Positions 35,036-44,275 of a stretch of DNA of 64,000 nt are shown here, in pieces (position 1 is the stretch's first letter; each line of letters starts with the position of its first letter). The position numbers and the translations under genes are program-made. Source of the DNA: Citrobacter youngae ATCC 29220 (GTDB lineage Bacteria > Pseudomonadota > Gammaproteobacteria > Enterobacterales > Enterobacteriaceae); NCBI RefSeq assembly GCF_000155975.1, contig NZ_GG730299.1:1336734-1400733 (forward strand), given 5' to 3'. A model generated the notes under the pieces. It ran no database searches, was not told where the DNA came from, and worked only from the letters and a program-made list of their open reading frames with translations.

Positions 35036-36298
35036 CTATTTCGTCGCAGACTTAATGATTTCAAGCGCTTTGGCGAACTGATCCTGGGGGATAGTCAGCG
35101 GATAAAGGAAGCGAATGACGTTGCCGTACTGACCGCAGGTTAACAGCAGCAATCCCTGCTCCAGCGCTTTCTTCTGCACGCGTTGTGCGGCGGCGGCGCT
35201 GGGTTCACCCGTGGCAGCATCACAAAATTCAGCCGCAATCATCGAGCCCAAGCCGCGCACTTCGGTCAGTTCCGGACACCATGCCTGCGCGTCAGTCAGG
35301 CTGGCGCGCAGTTGTTCGCCGAGCGCAGCCGCTCGCTGGCACAGCTGTTCATCACGAATAATATCCAGCACCGCGTGGGCCGCCGCAATCGACAACGGGT
35401 TTCCGGCGTAGGTTCCGCCCAATCCACCCGGCGCAGGCGCATCCATAATTTCCGCTTTACCCACGACGCCAGACAGCGGCATCCCGCCCGCAAGACTTTT
35501 CGCCATGGTCATCAGGTCCGCTTTATCGGCGTAGTGATCCATCGCAAACAGCTTGCCCGTACGGGCAAAGCCGCTTTGCACCTCGTCGGCAATCATCACG
35601 ATGCCATGCTCATCACAAATACGGCGGATGGCAGCCACAAACTCCGGCGGCGCCACCACGAAGCCTCCTTCGCCCTGGACGGGTTCGAAGATAATCGCCG
35701 CAACCTGGGTTGGATCGATGTCGGCTTTAAACAGCCGCTCAATCGCTTTTATGGAATCCGCTGTGGAAATGCCCTGCAACTCAGAAGGATACGGCGCATG
35801 GTAAACGGATCCAGGGAACGGACCGAACCCTTTTTTATACGGTGCCACCTTGCCGGTTAACGCCATCGTCATATAGGTACGGCCATGAAAACCACCGCCA
35901 AAAGCGATAACGCCGGGACGTCCGGTATGCGCACGGGCGATTTTCACCGCATTTTCCACCGCTTCAGCCCCGGTGGTGAAGAATGTGGTTTTACGCTTGC
36001 CGTCAATCGGCGCGACGGCGTTGATTTTCTCAGCCAGGGACACATAGTTTTCGTACGGGACAATCTGATAAGCCGTATGGGTAAAAGCCTGCAGTTGCGC
36101 TTCGACTGCCTGTACCAGACGAGGATGACGATGCCCGGTGTTCAGCACGGCAATCCCGGCGGCAAAATCGATATACTCATTGCCCTCAATATCGATAATC
36201 GTGCTGTTTTCAGCCGACTGGGCGTAAAAATCACACATTACCCCCACGCCACGCGGGGTGGCATCCAGACGACGTTGTTGCAGGTTTTTATTGTTCAT
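35036..36298 (-). CDS. 4-aminobutyrate transaminase (PuuE/GabT-like)
   Basis: Class III PLP aminotransferase, 420 residues, closest in my recollection to E. coli PuuE (QQRRLDATPRGVGVMCDFYAQSAEN). It converts GABA and 2-oxoglutarate to succinic semialdehyde and glutamate. PLP features: TTGAEAVENAVKIAR near residue 108, IIFEPVQGEGGF near 205, MIADEVQSGFARTG near 238 and the Schiff-base Lys in LMTMAKSLAGGMPLSG near 267. Divergent from a GabR-like MocR regulator and adjacent to polyamine-type oxidation genes, which would supply GABA. Confidence 0.92.
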   Translation of the reverse strand: MNNKNLQQRRLDATPRGVGVMCDFYAQSAENSTIIDIEGNEYIDFAAGIAVLNTGHRHPRLVQAVEAQLQAFTHTAYQIVPYENYVSLAEKINAVAPIDGKRKTTFFTTGAEAVENAVKIARAHTGRPGVIAFGGGFHGRTYMTMALTGKVAPYKKGFGPFPGSVYHAPYPSELQGISTADSIKAIERLFKADIDPTQVAAIIFEPVQGEGGFVVAPPEFVAAIRRICDEHGIVMIADEVQSGFARTGKLFAMDHYADKADLMTMAKSLAGGMPLSGVVGKAEIMDAPAPGGLGGTYAGNPLSIAAAHAVLDIIRDEQLCQRAAALGEQLRASLTDAQAWCPELTEVRGLGSMIAAEFCDAATGEPSAAAAQRVQKKALEQGLLLLTCGQYGNVIRFLYPLTIPQDQFAKALEIIKSATK

Positions 36299-36349
36299 TC
36301 TCTACACCTTGTCCATAAATACATTTCAGTTGAATTACCCTTTAAATTT

Positions 36350-36360
36350 AGACGCCGTCT
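36350..36360. promoter_or_regulatory. Palindrome between the transaminase and MocR genes
   Basis: AGACGCCGTCT (5-bp arms, 1-base centre) lies in the 106-base divergent region. Nearby TTACCCTTTAAAT and GTACTTTAAT look like imperfect direct repeats, the arrangement GabR-type regulators use. Confidence 0.4.
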
Positions 36361-36404
36361 GGTACTTTAATCGAGAGCCAAATCGTTTTATTTTAAGGAT
36401 CCAA

Positions 36405-37880
36405 ATGCGTTCACTTGCCGGAGATGTGATCAAGCAGGCATTTAGTCAGCAGACTGACGAAAAACTGCATCGTCGCCTGTATGCCGCCATCTGTAACTGC
36501 ATTCTTGAAGGCAGCCTGAAACCGGCTACCCGGATGCCGCCATCGCGCGATCTGGCGGGCGAACTGACGTTATCGCGCAACACCGTATTGCGGGTTTACG
36601 AGCAGTTGCAGGCCGAAGGTTATATCTCCGCGCGCACCAGCAGCGGCACATTCGTTACCGACAGCGTGCTGGACAATCTCGACCTGCGCCCTCGCAAGGA
36701 GACTGTTTCCGCCTCACTGGAAGACCACACCAGCTTATCTGCCCGCTGTCTTGAGCTGTTGGGTCATGCCAGCGCCAGCCCCCGGCAATGGGGAGCGTTT
36801 GTTCCAGGCGTGCCTGATGTGCAGCATTTCCCTCATCGGGTGCTCAAAAAAATTCAGGATCGGTTGGCAAGACGGCTGCGCCCGGAGTTTCTCACTTACG
36901 ATGCCGCCGGTGGCGTGAGTGAACTGAAAGAAGCACTGGCAGACTATCTGCGCACCGCCAGGGGGGTTCGTTGTTCGCCGGACCAGATTCTTATTACTGA
37001 AGGGATTCACCAGGCGCTGGATCTGGTGACGCGCTCGTTGTGCAATCCGGGTGATAACGCCTGGATTGAAGAGCCTGGCTATTGGGGGATAAAAAACATT
37101 CTACGCATCAACGCGGTAAACTTTTCCGCAATCCCGGTTGATGAGCAAGGCATGATTCCCCCGGACGCCGCAGAACCGGCGCCGAAGCTGATTTTTGTGA
37201 CACCGTCACATCAATACCCTCTCGGTTCGGTAATGAGCCTGAGTCGTCGGCAGCAGCTTCTCTTTCGCGCGCGTGAAACGCGAAGCTGGATAATAGAAGA
37301 TGATTACGACAGCGAGTTTCGCTTTTCCGGCCAGCCGATTCCGTCATTACAGGGACTGGAGGAGGAGACGCCGGTTATCTACATCGGGACATTCAGTAAG
37401 ACACTCTATCCCGCCCTGCGGCTCGGTTATGTCGTGCTGCCCAAACCGTTAGCCGCGCCGCTGAAAAAGGTCCATAACGACCTCTATCGCGGCGGACATT
37501 TGTTGATTCAGGCGGCGCTGGCAGAGTTTATTCGCGAGGGATACTACGCGGCGCACATACGTAAAATGCGCCAGCTCTACGGTCGGCGGCGTCAGACGCT
37601 GGTGGAGCTTATCAGCCGCCAGCTTGGCGAAAATTATCTTAGCGCCTTCAGCAGCAACGCCGGGCTGCATATGATTTTACAGTTGCCGGGCGGCAGTGAT
37701 GACGTTGCCATTGCTCAGCAAGCAAATGCGCAAGGCCTGCTGGTGCGCCCGCTTTCACGCTACTATGTTAATGAAGAGAAGCGCAGCGGACTGCTGCTGG
37801 GATTTGCCAGTATTGAAGAACATGAAATGGCGGCGGCGTTTACCCGGCTGGTGGGTATTATCAGGGTAAACGCCGCGTAA
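36405..37880 (+). CDS. MocR/GabR-type PLP-dependent regulator
   Basis: GntR-family MocR regulator, 491 residues from ATG 36405 (AAGGAT upstream; the frame extends further but crosses the divergent promoter). N-terminal winged helix at about 15-90 (LHRRLYAAICNCILEGSLKPATRMPPSRDLAGELTLSRNTVLRVYEQL), then an aminotransferase-like domain with the PLP Lys in IYIGTFSKTLYPALRLGYVV near residue 330, EDDYDSEFR and GLLLGFAS. Likely senses a PLP-GABA or related adduct and controls the divergent transaminase. A REP element follows. Confidence 0.9.
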   Translation: MRSLAGDVIKQAFSQQTDEKLHRRLYAAICNCILEGSLKPATRMPPSRDLAGELTLSRNTVLRVYEQLQAEGYISARTSSGTFVTDSVLDNLDLRPRKETVSASLEDHTSLSARCLELLGHASASPRQWGAFVPGVPDVQHFPHRVLKKIQDRLARRLRPEFLTYDAAGGVSELKEALADYLRTARGVRCSPDQILITEGIHQALDLVTRSLCNPGDNAWIEEPGYWGIKNILRINAVNFSAIPVDEQGMIPPDAAEPAPKLIFVTPSHQYPLGSVMSLSRRQQLLFRARETRSWIIEDDYDSEFRFSGQPIPSLQGLEEETPVIYIGTFSKTLYPALRLGYVVLPKPLAAPLKKVHNDLYRGGHLLIQAALAEFIREGYYAAHIRKMRQLYGRRRQTLVELISRQLGENYLSAFSSNAGLHMILQLPGGSDDVAIAQQANAQGLLVRPLSRYYVNEEKRSGLLLGFASIEEHEMAAAFTRLVGIIRVNAA

Positions 37881-37885
37881 ACACA

Positions 37886-37916
37886 GCCGGATGGCGGTGC
37901 AAGCACCTAATCCGGC
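37886..37916. repeat. REP element
   Basis: GCCGGATGGCGGTGC, AAGC, then a mirrored ACCTAATCCGGC half form the classical enterobacterial repetitive extragenic palindrome, between the convergent MocR and cytochrome c genes. Confidence 0.85.
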
Positions 37917-37923
37917 ATGCTGT

Positions 37924-39132
37924 TTAATGTGACGCTTTTTTAACGCCAGCCAGATCCTCCTGGCTTACTTCGCCATTCCCTTCCCCCCAACTTTTACGCA
38001 GGTAGTTAATGACGTCACGCATTTCGCTGTCGCTTAAGACGCCGTTGTAGGCTGGCATCTTAAAGGAGACGCTGCCCCGCGTTGTCGGTGTTTCTGCGCC
38101 GTGGGCAATCACTCTGTACAGCGGCGTCGGGTCATCCACCATCACCAGCGGATTGTTGTTCAAAGAAGGCGCGTTATCATCGGTGCCTTTACCTTCCAGA
38201 CCGTGACAGGTTGAGCAGTAGCGGTTATAGGTCACTTTGCCCGCCTCGGCTGAACTCGACCAGGCTACAGTCGCCGCCGCGGTACGCCCCGCTTCAGGCT
38301 TTGCGCTTTTCAGGCTCAGCAGATACTGCGCAATCGCCGTGGCATCTTCATCCGTCAGATACTGCGTGCTCTGCGTAACGACTTCAGCCATTGAGCCAGA
38401 AACCGCGGCATGTTTACTTTTGCCGGTCAGCAACAGCGATTTTAACGCCTGCTCAGACATCCCTGAACCCCGCAGCGACGGCGCATACCACCCGTCGATC
38501 ATCGCGCCGCTCAGGTACTCGGGATCGGCATTGCTATACGCTTTTTCGTTCATCGCCATGCCTCTCGGGGTATGGCACGAACCGCAGTGTCCGGGACCTT
38601 CCACCAGATAAGCGCCTCGCTTTACCAGGGCCGCGTTGTCACCCGTGTTTTCGCTCTCTACGGTCGCCGCTGGCGCGTCGGTAAACAACCAGTTCCAGAT
38701 ATGCAGCGGCCAGCGGGCGGAGAGTAGCCACGGAATAGCGTTCTCTTTATTGGGTTGCGCAGACGGTGTGACGTCATGCATAAAATAGCGATACAGCGCC
38801 TGAACATCGTCGTCAGAAAGTTTCGCATAAGAGGGATAAGGCATAGCGGGATAAAGCGGATGACCATCTTTGGCAATTCCCTGACGTACGGCCTTTTCAA
38901 AATCCTCGTATGCGTAGTTACCAATACCCTGCGCCTTGTCCGGGGTAATGTTGGTTGAATAAATATCCCCCACCGGAGTAGGAAACTTTTTGCCCCCTGC
39001 CATCGCCGCGCCACCTTCGGTGGTATGACAGGCTACGCAGTCAGAGATTCGCGCGATATATTCGCCGTCAGATTCCGCAGCACTCACAGAGGCGGTAAAT
39101 AAACAGGCGGCAAGAACGGTTACGTTACGCAT
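37924..39132 (-). CDS. Tri-haem cytochrome c subunit of a membrane dehydrogenase
   Basis: Exported c-type cytochrome, 402 residues. Short signal peptide MRNVTVLAACLFTASVSA, then three CxxCH haem sites: CVACH near residue 32, CGSCH near 180 and CSTCH near 305, each with a downstream Met axial-ligand candidate. This is the layout of the cytochrome subunit of alcohol/gluconate dehydrogenases that passes electrons to quinone. Its start is only 3 bases after the flavoprotein stop, so the two are co-expressed and presumably form one periplasmic complex. Confidence 0.9.
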   Translation of the reverse strand: MRNVTVLAACLFTASVSAAESDGEYIARISDCVACHTTEGGAAMAGGKKFPTPVGDIYSTNITPDKAQGIGNYAYEDFEKAVRQGIAKDGHPLYPAMPYPSYAKLSDDDVQALYRYFMHDVTPSAQPNKENAIPWLLSARWPLHIWNWLFTDAPAATVESENTGDNAALVKRGAYLVEGPGHCGSCHTPRGMAMNEKAYSNADPEYLSGAMIDGWYAPSLRGSGMSEQALKSLLLTGKSKHAAVSGSMAEVVTQSTQYLTDEDATAIAQYLLSLKSAKPEAGRTAAATVAWSSSAEAGKVTYNRYCSTCHGLEGKGTDDNAPSLNNNPLVMVDDPTPLYRVIAHGAETPTTRGSVSFKMPAYNGVLSDSEMRDVINYLRKSWGEGNGEVSQEDLAGVKKASH

Positions 39133-39135
39133 AGA

Positions 39136-41028
39136 TCACCCCATCTCCTTCAGTTCATTAACCGCTCGCCATGCCTGATCGATCGCCGTATGAGCATATG
39201 CCCCCCAGTCGGAATCGGAGTTGGCAATGGTAATACGACCGACTGGCTTGCGCGCCCGTTCGATAATCTCGGGCATTTTATCCATATCATCGAACAGCGA
39301 GTTAGGGTAATAGGCATAGCCATGCGCCCAGCGGTTAACCGTAATGGCGGCAATATCGCGTTGATTATCAAAGCCTGTTGAGCCAAACATCTCCTGCAAC
39401 TGAGAGCGAATCATCTCTTCATGCGCGGCAAACGTGGTCCCCAACAGGTAGGCCCGCCCCAGACGGAACTGCTCTCTGGCCGACAGGTTACTGCCTGGAT
39501 ACGTGGGCACGTAGACCATATGAATCACCATCGGATCGTCCGGTGAGGCCGGGTGTTGATACCCGCCGATGCTGACCGGATAGTCGAGCTTAACCCGGCT
39601 GTAAGGTGCTGCCGGAGAGTAAAATTCATGCACCCCAAGCTGTTTAAACGCCTGCCAGTTTTTAACCACCACGTTGGTATAGACCAGCGGCGCTTTCACG
39701 TTCAGTTTGAGATCCGCCTGTTGCTGTTCCGGCATCTCTGGCACCAGATACGGAATCAGCATGTTATAGCCCGCCATAATGGTGTTCTTACCGCGCACGC
39801 GATGCATTTTGCCGTCGCGCAGATAGCTGACAACGACGCCATCCTGTACGTTGACCGCATTGATCACCGTGCTGTTAAGACGCAGGCGCGTGGTGTTTTC
39901 CGGCAGATCCAGCTTTTCATAATGCAGTCTGGCGAGAACCGAGTCCTCCATAGTGTTGCCCGGTAGCGCATTCGGCACCATATACCTGACCAGCAGTCGG
40001 GCCAGGCCAGCATTCCCATCCGGAAAATGGTAAACATATGGCTCTTCGAGGTCGGCCAGCGACTCCCCATCCAGCGGCGGCAACCCCAGCGCTTCCATAC
40101 CCGGTAAGGCGCACGCCCGGGCATCGCTACAGGAAATACCTTCGATCCCGATGGCAAAGAAGTCGTTTGAGCGCTGCTGAAAATAGAGCAGCGCCATTTT
40201 GCTCAAACCAACTTTTGTCGCCAGAAATTCACTGTAGCTGTGGGTATCCAGCCATTCCATTTTCTCATCGACCGTCATGCCTGGAAGGTAATCGCCAGGA
40301 CGCACGTGCAGGTCGATCAGCGCCTTTCTATCGTTTTCATTTAGCGGAAAATCATTGATAAAGTCTTCTATATTGCGACCATTAAGTCTGTTCGGCGGAA
40401 TATCATCAGATACCGCGCGTCCCGGATCGCCGCTGACGATTTTTGTTTCGCCAAAATTCTTTTTATCGAAAAAGACGCCGCGACTGAGCTGCCAGTCGGG
40501 GTAGAAGTTAACGTCAAAACTTTCTTTCAACCGCGTGACGCTGACGCCAAGCGTTTCCATCAGTTTTTGCACTTCCGGACTGAAGTTATGCGCCGGCGAC
40601 TGGAACGCCTCGCTGCCGCCGTAACCGATTAACTTTTTGCCCGAGTGCGTAAATTCATTGCGCTTGGCGTGTCCTCCAAAATCGTCATGATTATCCAGGA
40701 TCAGAATCCGGCTATTTTGCCCGGCAAGCTGACGCCAGAAACAACCGGCTGCCAGCCCGCTGATACCGCCGCCCACAATCACCAGATCGTACTCTTCCTC
40801 AATGGGCAGCGCGTTTAAATCAAAACGTTTATGCTCACGCCCCACCGCATGCGCCATTTCAAACGATCCCGGATGATTGCCCCGCAGCCCCGTCAGCGCT
40901 GGCGGATAATAACTTCCATCTATAAATGCGTGTTCCTTCCCTGCCGCTCTGACCCACTCCAGCGGGGTAAGCCCCGCCGCAACGGTCACCGCGACGCCGT
41001 TGAGAAAATCACGTCTGGTAATTGCCAT
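39136..41028 (-). CDS. Tat-exported FAD-dependent oxidoreductase, spermidine-dehydrogenase-like
   Basis: Periplasmic flavoprotein, 630 residues. I chose ATG 41028 (AAAGGA upstream), which gives a Tat signal MAITRRDFLNGVAVTVAAG with the TRRDFL motif; the frame extends 13 codons more. Dinucleotide-binding motif YDLVIVGGGISGLAAGCF near residue 70, then ILILDNHDDFGGHAKRNEF. Long insert regions resemble the SpdH spermidine dehydrogenase family, which cleaves spermidine in the periplasm using FAD and haem. Family assignment is from memory of its N-terminus and overall layout; the adjacent GABA genes support it. Confidence 0.75.
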   Translation of the reverse strand: MAITRRDFLNGVAVTVAAGLTPLEWVRAAGKEHAFIDGSYYPPALTGLRGNHPGSFEMAHAVGREHKRFDLNALPIEEEYDLVIVGGGISGLAAGCFWRQLAGQNSRILILDNHDDFGGHAKRNEFTHSGKKLIGYGGSEAFQSPAHNFSPEVQKLMETLGVSVTRLKESFDVNFYPDWQLSRGVFFDKKNFGETKIVSGDPGRAVSDDIPPNRLNGRNIEDFINDFPLNENDRKALIDLHVRPGDYLPGMTVDEKMEWLDTHSYSEFLATKVGLSKMALLYFQQRSNDFFAIGIEGISCSDARACALPGMEALGLPPLDGESLADLEEPYVYHFPDGNAGLARLLVRYMVPNALPGNTMEDSVLARLHYEKLDLPENTTRLRLNSTVINAVNVQDGVVVSYLRDGKMHRVRGKNTIMAGYNMLIPYLVPEMPEQQQADLKLNVKAPLVYTNVVVKNWQAFKQLGVHEFYSPAAPYSRVKLDYPVSIGGYQHPASPDDPMVIHMVYVPTYPGSNLSAREQFRLGRAYLLGTTFAAHEEMIRSQLQEMFGSTGFDNQRDIAAITVNRWAHGYAYYPNSLFDDMDKMPEIIERARKPVGRITIANSDSDWGAYAHTAIDQAWRAVNELKEMG

Positions 41029-41060
41029 ATACGTTGTCCTTTTGCCACTGACACACTGTC

Positions 41061-42491
41061 CTAACAAACAGAAATATCACACATAATATGTTTCACCCGC
41101 GTGTATTCATCGAGCGAATAAGAGGAGAGATCTTTACCATAGCCTGATTTTTTGAAGCCGCCGTGCGGCATTTCGGCACACAGTGGAATATGGCTGTTGA
41201 TCCATACCGTGCCAAAATCGAGGTCAATGCAAAAGCGCTGCGCCCGGCCGTGATTGCTGGTCCAGACGCTCGCCGCCAGCCCATATTCCACATCATTGGC
41301 CTTAAGTAACGCGTCTTCATCGCCAGAAAACGACTGAATAGTCATCACAGGACCAAAGACTTCATGCTGAATAGCTTCATCGTGCTGATGCAGGCCGGAG
41401 ACGATCGTCGGTTCAAAATAGAAGCCCGGCCCGGACCCGGCATGCCCGCCCGTTTCAATTTTTGCATGTGGCGGTAAACGATCGATAAAGCCTTTCACCT
41501 GCTCCAGTTGATTCCGGCTATTCAATGCGCCATACAGCGCATCCTGGTCTTCTGGCGGCCCAAATTTGATGCTCTTTGTTTTCTGCACCAGTTTTTCCAG
41601 GAATTCAGCGTAGATGGACTGTTCGACCAGAATACGCGTGGCCGCCGTACAATCCTGCCCGGCATTGAAAAAACCAGCCGTGACTATTGCCGCAATCGCC
41701 TTGTCCATATCCGCATCGGCAAATACCACCGCAGGCGCTTTCCCGCCCAATTCCAGATGCGCCCGGGTCAGGTTCGCCGCCGCCGAGGCCGCCACCTGCA
41801 GGCCTGCGCGGACCGAACCGGTAATCGAAACCAGCGAGGCCTGCGGATTTGAGACCACCAGCGAGCCGGTGTTGGCTTTGCCTAACACCACGTTGAACGC
41901 CCCTCTCGGGAATAACGGCGCCGCCAGTTCCGCCAACAGCAGCGTACTGACCGGCGTGGTGTCGCTTGGCTTTAACACGACCGTGTTACCTGCCGCCAGC
42001 GCTGGCGCTATCTTCCATACCGCCATCATGAACGGGTAATTCCACGGCGTAACTTGTCCAACGATACCCAGCGGTTCCCGGCGAATAGTCGAGGTAAATC
42101 CGGCGGAATATTCACCTGCAGCTTTACCTTCAAGACAGCGCGCAGCCCCGGCAAAAAAACGGATGGCATCACAGGATGCCGCGATCTCTTCCTTCTCAAT
42201 AAAATGGCGAAGCTGACCGGTCTCCTGGCTCTGGGCATTGACCAGTCGCTCTACGTTGCGTTCTATTTCGTCCGCCAGGCGCAATAGCGCCTTTTGTCGC
42301 TGCGCCGGTGTCGATTTTTTCCAGATGCTAAACGCCGCTTCAGCAGCCGAGTAAGCCTGCTCCACCTCGGCTGCGCCAGCATTGGGAGATAATGCGTACG
42401 TTTCACCGTCGACCGGACTCACCAGTTCAAAGGTATCTTCGCTGCTGCCTGCTACATATTGCCCATTGATAAAATGCTTCAGGGTTTTCAT
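41061..42491 (-). CDS. Aldehyde dehydrogenase, aminobutyraldehyde (PatD)-like
   Basis: NAD(P)-dependent aldehyde dehydrogenase, 476 residues, cytosolic. Catalytic Cys in FFNAGQDCTAATR near residue 280, general-base Glu in ANLTRAHLELGGKAP near 246, oxyanion Asn in VTPWNYPFMMAVWK near 145. The C-terminal FGTVWINSHIPLCAEMPHGGFKKSGYGKDLSSYSLDEYTRVKH closely resembles gamma-aminobutyraldehyde dehydrogenase (PatD/YdcW), fitting oxidation of 4-aminobutanal to GABA. It precedes the SpdH-like gene by 32 bases; likely operon ALDH-flavoprotein-cytochrome. Confidence 0.88.
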   Translation of the reverse strand: MKTLKHFINGQYVAGSSEDTFELVSPVDGETYALSPNAGAAEVEQAYSAAEAAFSIWKKSTPAQRQKALLRLADEIERNVERLVNAQSQETGQLRHFIEKEEIAASCDAIRFFAGAARCLEGKAAGEYSAGFTSTIRREPLGIVGQVTPWNYPFMMAVWKIAPALAAGNTVVLKPSDTTPVSTLLLAELAAPLFPRGAFNVVLGKANTGSLVVSNPQASLVSITGSVRAGLQVAASAAANLTRAHLELGGKAPAVVFADADMDKAIAAIVTAGFFNAGQDCTAATRILVEQSIYAEFLEKLVQKTKSIKFGPPEDQDALYGALNSRNQLEQVKGFIDRLPPHAKIETGGHAGSGPGFYFEPTIVSGLHQHDEAIQHEVFGPVMTIQSFSGDEDALLKANDVEYGLAASVWTSNHGRAQRFCIDLDFGTVWINSHIPLCAEMPHGGFKKSGYGKDLSSYSLDEYTRVKHIMCDISVC

Positions 42492-42511
42492 GCCCGTCTC
42501 CTGCCCTTTAA

Positions 42512-42531
42512 TACATAAAGAATCTTATGTA
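42512..42531. promoter_or_regulatory. Perfect inverted repeat upstream of the aldehyde dehydrogenase operon
   Basis: TACATAA / TTATGTA with a 6-base centre, 20 bases before the dehydrogenase ATG, in the region divergent to the GntR gene. Probable operator of that regulator or of the MocR protein. Confidence 0.6.
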
Positions 42532-42804
42532 ATATATATATTGTAAATTTTTTTCAAATGCGCAACATTGACACTATGATAAGCCTCGCATTTTTAACTT
42601 ATTTTTTACATTATTCAGGGTAAGGCTTTTCACGGTTAGCTGACACGGCGCGCCCAGCTCCAGAGGTTATCGGGACACACATCCGTCTGTGCGGCAGCAT
42701 TGCGCCCGGGCATGTAAAATAACGCGGCTATTCTGACCTTCCTTGCCCGGCGGGCATGTGTTAGTAATGGTCGTTGTTTCAGGGAATTGAGTGCAGAAAA
42801 GATT

Positions 42805-43530
42805 ATGATTACTCACGCGGTCATATTTGCGCCTATTGGGCAGGTCAGTCGTTCAGACCAGATAGTGCAACGTCTTTCAAACGCCATTATCACGGGATTG
42901 TTGGAGCCGAAAGAACAACTTCCCAACGAAACTGATTTGGCAAAGATGATGGGTGTCTCACATATCACTATCAGAGAAGCGCTAAACACGCTTCGGGCTA
43001 ATAATCTTATCCATACCGTTCGTGGTCGTAATGGTGGGAGCTTCGTTTGCGAAAACATTGATGGCAAAAATAGCCCCCTGCATCCGTTCAAAGCGATCAG
43101 TACCGATTACCTTTCGGATCTGGGGGAGATGCATTGCGCCATTATTAGCCATAGCGCAAGGCTGGCATCCAGACGAATGACCGGCGCGGATATCGCCAAA
43201 TTTCGTGAGTTTGTTGAGGTGCTCAGAAAGGCAAAATCACCGGAGCTGATGACCCAGGCCGATATGCGTTGTCTGCTGGCGATAGCCGCCAGTTCACATT
43301 CGGCGCGGCTGGCGAACCAGGAGCTGCAGGTACAGGCTGAATGGGCATCGCTGGTGGCGATCCTCTACCGCACGGACAGCATTCATGCGGAAATTATCGC
43401 GCTATATTCAGCGCTGGCCGATGCGCTGGCGGCTCATGATGAGGCGCAATCCGTCCAGCTTGCCACGCAGATCATCGACACGTTTACCTATTACCTTATT
43501 GAAAAAAAGCTGAAATATAACTCGAACTGA
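42805..43530 (+). CDS. GntR-family regulator (FadR subfamily)
   Basis: Transcription factor of about 241 residues. The start is uncertain: TTG 42787 is too close to its AGGGA, and ATG 42805 (MITHAVIFAPIGQVSRSDQIVQ) has only a weak site. Winged helix about residues 15-75 (LSNAIITGLLEPKEQLPNETDLAKMMGVSHITIREALNTLRANNL), then an all-helical FCD-like effector domain. Divergent from the aldehyde dehydrogenase operon and followed after 24 bases by the Cache protein gene, with which it is probably co-transcribed. Confidence 0.85.
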   Translation: MITHAVIFAPIGQVSRSDQIVQRLSNAIITGLLEPKEQLPNETDLAKMMGVSHITIREALNTLRANNLIHTVRGRNGGSFVCENIDGKNSPLHPFKAISTDYLSDLGEMHCAIISHSARLASRRMTGADIAKFREFVEVLRKAKSPELMTQADMRCLLAIAASSHSARLANQELQVQAEWASLVAILYRTDSIHAEIIALYSALADALAAHDEAQSVQLATQIIDTFTYYLIEKKLKYNSN

Positions 43531-43554
43531 CAATCAGTGAAGGCAGGACAGACC

Positions 43555-44253
43555 ATGAGCTCTTCGACATCCTTAAGCGCATTAATCCATAAAATTGATG
43601 ATATAACTGTCTCTACCGTAGATTCTACCGTGGCGCTGGCGAGGAGCATCCATGAGGCGATTTCCGGGATGCAGAAAGCGTCAGCCGAGGTCGTCCTCGA
43701 TCCCTCTGTGAGATCGACCGTCCAGCAGCACATCAAGCGCACGCTCAATGACAACCATTACTGCTCAGGAGCCGGGTTCGCCAGCCATATTGAGAGCACC
43801 GCCACCACCAAAGAGTATTGGCTGCTGGAATGGTGGTATAAGAAAGATAACGGTTTAAGCCAGGCGCACCTCGATTTGGATCAGGCCACGCAGCAACGAC
43901 TTGATTTCAGAACCTTCGAATGGTTTAAGCATTCGCCACCGGCAGGTAAAGCCTATATCCACGGCCCGTACGTCGACTATATCTGCAATATCTCCTACAC
44001 CCTGACTTCGGCAGTGCCGGTCTACTACAACGATCAGTTCCTTGGCGTCGCCGCCGTCGATCTGCTGGTCAGTCAAATCGAAGCTGAACTGCTTTCCTGC
44101 GCCCATCCCGATTATGTCATTCTGACCAATCTGGAAAACAGGATTATCTTCTCCAGTTGGCCACGTTTTCGCGTGGGTGAGTTACTGTCGCCCGCCAACA
44201 GCACGGTGGTCTATCAGAGCGACTACTTTATCCTTTATCACTATCAAAACTAA
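43555..44253 (+). CDS. Soluble Cache/PDC-type sensor domain protein
   Basis: Protein of 232 residues that appears to be a single dCache/PDC ligand-binding domain with no signal peptide, membrane helix or output domain. N-terminal long helix (ALARSIHEAISGMQKASAEVVLDPSVRSTVQQHI), then YWLLEWWYKKDNG, GKAYIHGPYVDYICNISYTLTSAVPVYYNDQFLGVAAVDLLV, the membrane-proximal subdomain strand pattern. ATG 43555 is preferred over GTG 43537 because AGGA lies 6-7 bases upstream. Such domains usually sense small amines or amino acids outside the cell; here it would be cytosolic. Confidence 0.78.
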   Translation: MSSSTSLSALIHKIDDITVSTVDSTVALARSIHEAISGMQKASAEVVLDPSVRSTVQQHIKRTLNDNHYCSGAGFASHIESTATTKEYWLLEWWYKKDNGLSQAHLDLDQATQQRLDFRTFEWFKHSPPAGKAYIHGPYVDYICNISYTLTSAVPVYYNDQFLGVAAVDLLVSQIEAELLSCAHPDYVILTNLENRIIFSSWPRFRVGELLSPANSTVVYQSDYFILYHYQN

Positions 44254-44275
44254 GGGCCCGAAGGCCCTTGTTTTT
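44252..44275. terminator. Terminator overlapping the Cache-protein stop
   Basis: AAGGGCC / GGCCCTT with CGAA loop then GTTTTTA; begins within the TAA stop codon and extends to the convergent permease stop. Confidence 0.88.
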
